Shown here piece by piece: positions 37,690-44,573 of a stretch of 44,573 nucleotides of DNA. Under the pieces are notes generated by a model. The model was not told the origin of the DNA. It worked only from the letters and a program-made list of their open reading frames with translations, and ran no database searches. A program made the translations under genes and the position numbers. The DNA is from Promethearchaeota archaeon (GTDB taxonomy: Archaea > Asgardarchaeota > Lokiarchaeia > Sigyniarchaeales > SOKP01), in NCBI GenBank assembly GCA_004524535.1, contig SDNY01000015.1, positions 1 to 44,573 on the forward strand, given 5' to 3'. The first letter of the stretch is position 1. Each line of letters begins with the position of its first letter.

Positions 37690-39081
37690 ATGATTTTACA
37701 GAATGCTAAGATTTATTCTGATGGCATAATACGTAAAGGCGCACTTCTTATCAACAAGGGAATTATTCAATCAATTTGTTTTGATCCTTCTGTAGAAGAT
37801 TATAATTTTATCACTAAAAATAATGATGATGGAAAAGAAATTAATTGCGAAAATAAATTAATTATCCCGGGAATTATCGATATTCATTCTCATTTACGTG
37901 ATATGGATCAATCCCAAAAAGAAACATTTTTAACAGGAACGAAAGCAGCTGCGTTTTCTGGAATAACAACTGTTTTTAATATGCCTAATACAAAACCTCC
38001 CGCAATCTCCGCCAAACAAGTTAAGAAATGGATGGATAAGGCTCAAAAAAATATTCATGTAGATGTCGGATTTATTGCAGGAGTCCCTAAAGGAATCAAT
38101 TTTGAAGAAATTATTAAAATTATAGATTTAGGTGTAATTGGGTTTAAGATATACCCACTTAGTTCTTTGAATGAAGTTGATTGGACTGACTGGTTAAATA
38201 TTCAAAAACTTCTTCATATCTCATCAAAATTCCAAATTCCTATTTTTATTCACCCCGATTGGGTGATAACTGAGGATAAAAAAGAGGAAATTCTTCAAAA
38301 AAACACATTAGAAAATTACAATGCACTAGAATTACATAATATGCTTTATCCATGTCAAATGGAAGCAAAATATGTGAATTTTATTCTTGAAAATTATTAT
38401 AAAATTATTGCTGATAATGATTTAGATTCTAAAAATTATCCAATCATTCATTTCTGTCATATAAGTTGTAGAGACAGTTATTCTCTAATAAAAAAAGCAA
38501 TAAATAAATATAATAACTTAAAAATAACATTTGAAATTACACCTCACCACATACTTTTGTCAAATAAGATTAAACTAAGTAATGATAATTATGGTAAAGT
38601 TTTGCCTCCTTTAAGAGATGAGAATCATTCACAGTTTTTATTAAATGAATTAAAAGATGGAAAAATACAATTAATTGGAACTGATCACGCCCCACATACA
38701 CTAAAAGAAAAATCAGAAGATTTTTCTGATGCACCTTCAGGATTTCCGGGATTTGAAACCTATCCACTTTTATTACTTAATAAAGTATGCCATTTTGAAT
38801 TATCATTAGAAAATTTTGTAAAGGCAGCGTCAGAACAGCCAGCAAAACAATTTAAATTAAAAAATAAAGGATTTATAAAAGTAGGCTATGTTGCTGATTT
38901 ATTGATTATTGATAAAATTCCACAATTTAAAATTAATTGTCAAAATTTTAAAACTAAGGCAAAATTTTCACCATTCGAAAACTTTGAAACAAACATCCAA
39001 ATTTGGAAAGTATTTTTAAGAGGAGTAGAAATTAATATTGAAAATTCCAAACCAATGGGATCGATAATAAAATTCCTATAA
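37690..39081 (+). CDS. pyrC: Dihydroorotase / cyclic amidohydrolase
   Basis: IPGIIDIHSHLRDMDQSQKETFLTGTKAAAFSGITTVFNMPNTKPP, EITPHHILL, IGTDHAPHTLKEK. Confidence 0.9.
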   Translation: MILQNAKIYSDGIIRKGALLINKGIIQSICFDPSVEDYNFITKNNDDGKEINCENKLIIPGIIDIHSHLRDMDQSQKETFLTGTKAAAFSGITTVFNMPNTKPPAISAKQVKKWMDKAQKNIHVDVGFIAGVPKGINFEEIIKIIDLGVIGFKIYPLSSLNEVDWTDWLNIQKLLHISSKFQIPIFIHPDWVITEDKKEEILQKNTLENYNALELHNMLYPCQMEAKYVNFILENYYKIIADNDLDSKNYPIIHFCHISCRDSYSLIKKAINKYNNLKITFEITPHHILLSNKIKLSNDNYGKVLPPLRDENHSQFLLNELKDGKIQLIGTDHAPHTLKEKSEDFSDAPSGFPGFETYPLLLLNKVCHFELSLENFVKAASEQPAKQFKLKNKGFIKVGYVADLLIIDKIPQFKINCQNFKTKAKFSPFENFETNIQIWKVFLRGVEINIENSKPMGSIIKFL

Positions 39082-39139
39082 AATATAAAATATCAAGCAA
39101 CTTAATTATACATGTTAAGAAATTTTTTAGGAGAAGATT

Positions 39140-39769
39140 ATGTCAAACGAGGAGAAATTTAGTGTAGAAGAGGGAAAGATGCTTATCAATTTTGCGAGGG
39201 AAAATATAGAAAATTACCTAAAAAATAATAAAAGAATAGGTGTTCCCGACGAAATTAAACAAAAGTTCGCAAACAAATATGGAGCATTTGTAACTTTAAA
39301 TAAGTTCAATGTAGAAGGCAATCCTTTAAGAGGATGCATTGGTTATATTGAACCTACTTATCCTTTATATGAGGTGATTCATAGAGTTTCAATTAGTTCA
39401 GCTACAGAAGATCCTCGTTTCCGTTCAGTTAGATTAGAAGATATGGACAATATTGTAATCGAAATATCTTTATTAACTCCGCCTAAACAAATTGAAGTAA
39501 ACAATCCTAAAGAGTATCTCGAAAAAATCGTTATTGGAAGGGATGGACTTATAGCAGAGAAGGGAATGCGACGCGGTTTATTACTTCCCCAGGTTCCAGT
39601 CGATCACGATCGGAACTGGGATGTTGAAACCTTTCTCAACCATACTTGTCAAAAAGCATGGCTTCCCCAAGATGCTTGGAAAGATTTAGATACTAAAATT
39701 TATTCATTTCAAGCTATCTTGTTTGAAGAAAAAACGCCAAGAGGCGAAGTTGAGAGAAAATATATATAA
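39140..39769 (+). CDS. AMMECR1-domain protein
   Basis: GAFVTLNK...LRGCIGYIEPTYPLYEVIHRVSISSATEDPRF...EISLLTPP: AMMECR1 signature. Confidence 0.93.
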   Translation: MSNEEKFSVEEGKMLINFARENIENYLKNNKRIGVPDEIKQKFANKYGAFVTLNKFNVEGNPLRGCIGYIEPTYPLYEVIHRVSISSATEDPRFRSVRLEDMDNIVIEISLLTPPKQIEVNNPKEYLEKIVIGRDGLIAEKGMRRGLLLPQVPVDHDRNWDVETFLNHTCQKAWLPQDAWKDLDTKIYSFQAILFEEKTPRGEVERKYI

Positions 39770-39807
39770 CAAAATAAAAAAAATTAAAATTCAAGAAGTG
39801 AAAAAAT

Positions 39808-41280
39808 TTGAAAGCTGAATTAATTGAGTATGACGCTACTAGTTTAGGAGAAATGGTCCGAGAACGAAAAGTTAAATCATCCGAATTAGTAGAGATGACT
39901 ATCGAGCGAATTGAGCGAGTTAATCCTAAACTCAATTCTGTAATTTATAAAATGTATGATGAGGCACGTAAAAATGCAGAAAAATGGGATAAGGAAATTA
40001 GTACAGGTAAAAAAATTGATGCTCTTTTTAGTGGGATACCATTCCTTTTAAAAGATATTTGTGCAGAATATGAAGGAACACCTTACTGTTCAGGCGCTAA
40101 ACTCCTCAAAGGAAATATTTCAAAATGGGATACAGAGCTAGTGAAACGTCATAAAGCTGCTGGATTAATTGTAGTTGGTAAAACTAATACTCCTGAATTT
40201 GGTATTCTTCCCACTACAGAACCCGTCTTATTTGGACCGACAAGAAACCCTTGGGATCTAAATATAACATCAGGAGGGTCGAGTGGTGGTTCAGCCGCAG
40301 CTGTAGCCGCTGGAATCGTCCCAATGACCCATGGAAACGATGGAGGGGGCTCAATTCGTATCCCCGCCTCTTGTTGTGGAGTCTTTGGTCTGAAGCCTAC
40401 TCGCGCTCGGAACCCTCTCGGTCCACGTTATGGTGATATTGGCAGCGGAATAGTCTCAGAACACGCACTTACTCGCACAGTAAGAGATTCAGCAGCATTA
40501 TTGGATGCAACATCAGGACCAGACATAGGAGATCCTTACTTTGCGCCGCCAAAAAAACGCCCTTATTTAGAAGAAATTCGTCATGAAGTGGGGCGTTTAA
40601 AAATTGGATATTTAACTTCCGTTCCTAAGGGATGGAGTTCCAATACTAAAGTTCATCCAGATTGCGAGAAAGCAGTAAAAGATGTCGCTCAACTATGTGA
40701 AAGTTTAGGACATAATGTTGTAGATGTAAATCCAGAGGAATTAAGTTATACAAATCTTTTCACGGCTTTTAGTGTTATGTATATTTCCATTACTGGTTCG
40801 AGTTTAACATATATAGAAAAAGAATTAGGGACCAAGATTACAGAAGACCAAATGGAACCTTTGACTTGGTTATTTTATCAAAATGCGGTAAGACGAACTG
40901 CTTCTGATTATTTACTAGCATTAGAAGAATGCCAGCTCTTTTCACGGAAAATAGCACAATGGTTTCATAAAGGTGGATATGATTTATTACTCACTCCGAC
41001 AATGTCCATTCCTCCAGTAAAGATTGGATCCTTTACGGCAGAGAATATAGGTAAATCTTTCCAGTTAATGAGTCAAATGAGTGCTTTTACTAGTATCTTT
41101 AATATAACAGGTCAACCAGCCATGTCCGTTCCATTATATTGGAATGCTGATAATTTACCAATAGGCCTTCAATTCGCAGGTCGTTTTGGTGATGAAGCCA
41201 CTCTTTTCCGTTTAGCAGCTCAATTAGAGCAAGAAAGACCTTGGATTGATCGAAAACCTTCGATCTACTGTAGCCATTAA
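39808..41280 (+). CDS. Amidase (amidase-signature family, GatA/FAAH-like)
   Basis: [69 protein letters not shown] start. Confidence 0.92.
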   Translation: MKAELIEYDATSLGEMVRERKVKSSELVEMTIERIERVNPKLNSVIYKMYDEARKNAEKWDKEISTGKKIDALFSGIPFLLKDICAEYEGTPYCSGAKLLKGNISKWDTELVKRHKAAGLIVVGKTNTPEFGILPTTEPVLFGPTRNPWDLNITSGGSSGGSAAAVAAGIVPMTHGNDGGGSIRIPASCCGVFGLKPTRARNPLGPRYGDIGSGIVSEHALTRTVRDSAALLDATSGPDIGDPYFAPPKKRPYLEEIRHEVGRLKIGYLTSVPKGWSSNTKVHPDCEKAVKDVAQLCESLGHNVVDVNPEELSYTNLFTAFSVMYISITGSSLTYIEKELGTKITEDQMEPLTWLFYQNAVRRTASDYLLALEECQLFSRKIAQWFHKGGYDLLLTPTMSIPPVKIGSFTAENIGKSFQLMSQMSAFTSIFNITGQPAMSVPLYWNADNLPIGLQFAGRFGDEATLFRLAAQLEQERPWIDRKPSIYCSH

Positions 41281-41389
41281 TTTTAACTCCAATTGAGACT
41301 GATTTTGGATTTTCAAAATCTATAACATTAGGCACCAGTTTCTATAAAAACACTATTTTCTCTTTTTATTTTTATTAGGATAAATTTGG

Positions 41390-41986
41390 TTATTTACTTA
41401 ATGCTTCTAAAGCTATTTTTGTTGATATCTCTGCTTCTTCTGTTGTAACCATTCCTATAGTAACAGCACTAATATTATGTTTTGAGATGTATTCGTATGC
41501 TTTTTTTGGATCCAATTTTCCCGCAGCTAGAGTTTTCATACCAACAAACGAGCAATTTTTAGTATTGTTGACAATCTCTTCTAAATTCCTTTTATTGCCC
41601 ATTAACATTCCTCTTTTATTAAATGGAATTAAAAAAACTCTCACATCTGGTAGATTCTCAAGAGCATATTCTAAAGTAGAAACAGGATTATGAGCAGCAA
41701 TGCCTGGAATAACTCCTCGAGATTTAATCTCATCAACCATTTTAACGAGTTTATCATCCTTTTTATCTGAAACAATACCATGAGCAAAAATTATTTTTGC
41801 CTCAATATCAATTAAATCTTCAATTAATGGATCGGGGCCTGGAAAAGTAGACCCAGTTACTACGAAATCGTTGTGTGTTTCTTTCATTATTTTAGTTGCT
41901 TCACTTATCTTACCTACAGGCACTATTTCTATTCCCCGCCCTCCTGCTTTATAACATGCTTCTAAAATTTCAAGCATAGCATCCAC
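41390..41986 (-). CDS. Predicted TIM-barrel protein; coding appears to continue upstream to about 42094-42117
   Basis: Regular beta/alpha pattern (KIIFAHGIV, GVIPGIAAHNPVSTLEYAL, SFVGMKTLAAG, ISAVTIGMVTTEE). Upstream in-frame codons read KIEGVDIPLVSTGTSPFLGAGQFGKNARIYRKKFINN without a canonical start. Confidence 0.6.
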   Translation of the reverse strand: MDAMLEILEACYKAGGRGIEIVPVGKISEATKIMKETHNDFVVTGSTFPGPDPLIEDLIDIEAKIIFAHGIVSDKKDDKLVKMVDEIKSRGVIPGIAAHNPVSTLEYALENLPDVRVFLIPFNKRGMLMGNKRNLEEIVNNTKNCSFVGMKTLAAGKLDPKKAYEYISKHNISAVTIGMVTTEEAEISTKIALEALSK

Positions 41987-42320
41987 ATTGTTTATGAATT
42001 TCTTACGGTAAATGCGCGCATTTTTTCCAAACTGACCCGCTCCCAGAAAAGGAGAAGTTCCTGTAGAAACGAGAGGAATATCAACTCCTTCAATTTTACA
42101 AAAAATTCAGTATACACCTTATATAAATTTAATACAATCTAAATTGATTCCTATTAATATAACATTCTAATTTTGTGTATATATAATTAATAGTCTTAAA
42201 AATAAAATATTAATATTTAGAAATATTCTAAAAACTTACTGATAATTAAACTCGTTCTTTCTAATTATATTAGAAATCTAATTTAACTTTTTATTATTAT
42301 AAATAACGAAGTAAACTAAT

Positions 42321-44330
42321 ATGTCACAGATAAATGGTGTTATTGTCCCTTCAATCATATTTTTTGATGAAAACTCTCAAATAGATTTTGAATTAAATTC
42401 AGTTTTATTTAAGCATATTTTCTTAAATGGGGCTAATGCAATTTTAATTTTTAATACTATAGATGAATATTTTAAAGATAATATCGATCAACAAATAAAA
42501 CTCATTAAAAAAGCATATAAATCTACAGAAAATAAAATTCCACTAATGTTAGGGATTAATGGAGAAGAATTGGATGATATAATTGAACAAGTCGAAGTTT
42601 TAGGTAAAAAATTCAATGAGCTTAATTTTATTTTTACACCACAATTCTCGGAAAAAAGGAACTCTAGTGAATTAAAATCGTATTTTGAAAATATTTTAAG
42701 TTCTTTAACACTTGAGAATCCTATTTTTTTATATAATAATCCCCTTCAGTTTGCTCGCAACGAAATTGAACCCGAGATTTTGAGAAATTTAGTAGAATTT
42801 CCAAATCTTAAAGGTATAATTGATGCATCTGATAAAATTAATTTTTATAAAGCTAATATTAATCTTTTAAATGAGAATTTTTCAGTTTTTTGCAGTAATC
42901 CTGCTAAATTTTCTACTTTTCTTCAATTAATTCCTAAAGATAAACGAAAATATTCTGGGATTGTACCTAGTGTTGGTAATTTAGTAAATTTAGGTGCAAA
43001 ATTATTTAAAGCGGCACTCGAGGATAATATTTTAGAAATAATTCAAATACAAGAGTTAATCAATGATATTAGAGATAAAATTTATTTTAAATCTGAAAAA
43101 GGACAAAGATTTTTTGGATTAAAATACGCTTTTCTTTATTTATATAGGGATTTATTATCCATTAATTTAGACGATTATCATTTTGACCTTGATAATACAA
43201 GTAAAGATGTAATTGAAGCAACGGTCAATTATTTGATAAACCAAAAGCATATATATCAATTATATTCCGTAAATAAAGAAGAAATTTATCGATTAGACGA
43301 AGTAATTAAACTTTTTTCAGATATTCCGATTTTAAATGAACAGGGTAAAATTAAGAAGATTAAGGGTCCACTTCATGGTACATTTAATACAAATTATAGA
43401 GTAAATTTCGAAGATTCACAATTTCTTTTCAGATTTCGAACTTCAGAATCATTCCCGTATGAGAATATAGTAAAAGAAAAACTATTATTTCCCTTTTTAG
43501 GAGATCTTAATCCTAACTCTTTTAAAAAAATTGATCAAATTATAAAATCACAAAAAGGAAGTTATATTTTTAATAAACAAAAACCACCTAAAGTTCCTAT
43601 AGGAAATTTGATTTATTATGATGAGACTAAACAAAAAATCCCATATATCTTCACAATAATTGATTATATACATGGAAAACCAATGAATCAAATAATAAAG
43701 CAATATTTAGAAAAAAATCAAAGCATTACAACTACAAAATTTTTAAATTTATTTAGTAATTTAGGAGAAAATTTGGCTAAATTACACGATATTAAATTCG
43801 ATTCGTTCTATGAAAAAATTACAGATATAGGATCTAAAAGAAAAAAAACTTGGTTTGAGATAATTAATGCGGAATTAGAATATGAGATTCAAGAGGCGAA
43901 AAAGAGTAAATTGGAAAATATTAAAGAAATTGAAGATTATTTTATGGATAATATGGCGCTAATTGAAGAGGAGATCGAAGCTGTGGTAGTACATAACGAT
44001 TATCAAGCCCAAAACATAATCGTAAAAGATGAATCAGGAATTATTCGAATAAATGGACTAATTGATTTCGACGATTGGCGGATAGGGGTTCGTACTCTGG
44101 ATTTTGTAAAGTTTAATCTTCAAACTTTGAAACAACTGGGAGAAATAAAATTAAAGGAAGCATTTTTCGATAGCTATGCTCGATATTGGAACCATACAAT
44201 AGATAAAAAATTTGAAAAAAAAATTGAAATCTATACCCTTTTATGGCTTCTAAAGGTTTATAATAGCTCTGAGGATACCAAATATAAACCTTACTTATTT
44301 GAAATAAAAAAAATTTTAGACATCAATTAG
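42321..44330 (+). CDS. Fusion: N-terminal DapA/NAL-like TIM barrel + C-terminal aminoglycoside-phosphotransferase/choline-kinase-like kinase
   Basis: N-part: GVIVPSIIFFDENSQIDFE, FLYNNPLQFARNEIEPEIL, FPNLKGIIDASD (DHDPS/NAL pattern). C-part: VVHNDYQAQNIIV and LIDFDDWRIG (APH Brenner and DFG-equivalent motifs). Confidence 0.78.
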   Translation: MSQINGVIVPSIIFFDENSQIDFELNSVLFKHIFLNGANAILIFNTIDEYFKDNIDQQIKLIKKAYKSTENKIPLMLGINGEELDDIIEQVEVLGKKFNELNFIFTPQFSEKRNSSELKSYFENILSSLTLENPIFLYNNPLQFARNEIEPEILRNLVEFPNLKGIIDASDKINFYKANINLLNENFSVFCSNPAKFSTFLQLIPKDKRKYSGIVPSVGNLVNLGAKLFKAALEDNILEIIQIQELINDIRDKIYFKSEKGQRFFGLKYAFLYLYRDLLSINLDDYHFDLDNTSKDVIEATVNYLINQKHIYQLYSVNKEEIYRLDEVIKLFSDIPILNEQGKIKKIKGPLHGTFNTNYRVNFEDSQFLFRFRTSESFPYENIVKEKLLFPFLGDLNPNSFKKIDQIIKSQKGSYIFNKQKPPKVPIGNLIYYDETKQKIPYIFTIIDYIHGKPMNQIIKQYLEKNQSITTTKFLNLFSNLGENLAKLHDIKFDSFYEKITDIGSKRKKTWFEIINAELEYEIQEAKKSKLENIKEIEDYFMDNMALIEEEIEAVVVHNDYQAQNIIVKDESGIIRINGLIDFDDWRIGVRTLDFVKFNLQTLKQLGEIKLKEAFFDSYARYWNHTIDKKFEKKIEIYTLLWLLKVYNSSEDTKYKPYLFEIKKILDIN

Positions 44331-44573
44331 ATTTTTAAGATCACTAATTAACTTGTTAATCTCTTCTTTATCCATATCAAAACTTACCTTTCCTCCTCCT
44401 GGATGTTTAAAAGTAAGTTCATATTTATAATTCTTCTTAGATACCATCCATTTTTTCCCTTTCTCCATTACGTCTGAAGGAGCAAGCCAATCATCAGGGT
44501 TAAATTCTGCAATTTGGATTAATACACCAAATGCGTCTCTGGGATGGATAAAAAGCTCTTTCCAAGCGTCACC
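44316..44573 (-). CDS. Methylmalonyl-CoA epimerase-like VOC protein, C-terminal part (truncated by window edge)
   Basis: Minus strand reads GDAWKELFIHPRDAFGVLIQIAEFNPDDWLAPSDVMEKGKKWMVSKKNYKYELTFKHPGGGKVSFDMDKEEINKLISDLKNLIDV*; FIHPRDAFGVLIQIAE is the epimerase metal-ligand strand pattern. Confidence 0.68.
   Translation of the reverse strand, partial: GDAWKELFIHPRDAFGVLIQIAEFNPDDWLAPSDVMEKGKKWMVSKKNYKYELTFKHPGGGKVSFDMDKEEINKLISDLKNLIDV

Noticed and set aside
1-44573. CRISPR arrays, transposases, integrases, rRNA or tRNA genes
   Set aside because: None seen: no regularly spaced repeats, no recognisable transposase or integrase ORF, and no cloverleaf-like GC-rich segments noticed. A tRNAscan/Infernal run would be needed for certainty.

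Overview
AT-rich archaeal chromosomal window, densely packed with informational and core-metabolism genes. The gene content suggests an Asgard-type lineage, but that is inference and not shown here. It opens with the archaeal exosome/proteasome superoperon (psmA 3' end, SBDS, Rrp4, Rrp41, Rrp42, L37Ae, Pcc1, prefoldin beta, DHH phosphoesterase). Next come an ECF transporter core (A-A-T), a Cgi121-like KEOPS subunit, a THUMP protein, Sua5/YrdC, a four-subunit 2-oxoacid:ferredoxin oxidoreductase (gamma-delta-alpha-beta), ZPR1 and phosphofructokinase. An accessory stretch follows (~16.3-29.9 kb): HxlR/ZIP pair, beta-propeller protein, cysteine-peptidase cluster, acyltransferase, glycerol kinase, twin membrane proteins and a HerA-like ATPase. 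The window ends with a second conserved block (CDC48, FEN1, Nob1, NAD kinase, aIF5A, SRP54, TrmY-like, dihydroorotase, AMMECR1), then an amidase, a TIM-barrel protein, a DapA-like/APH-kinase fusion and a partial VOC epimerase. The strongest unusual signal is a 31-nt interruption (15092-15122) in the GGGD-xPGLN loop of the phosphofructokinase gene. It breaks the frame, and its inferred ends coincide with a near-canonical bulge-helix-bulge fold, so it is a candidate archaeal-type mini-intron in a protein-coding glycolytic gene. Secondary findings are the DapA/APH fusion with a lost Schiff-base lysine, an in-frame amber codon ahead of the beta-propeller ORF, a Cys-rich HxlR/ZIP pair with repeated intergenic motifs, and a co-directional papain-like peptidase cluster. 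No tRNA, rRNA, CRISPR array or transposon was recognised.
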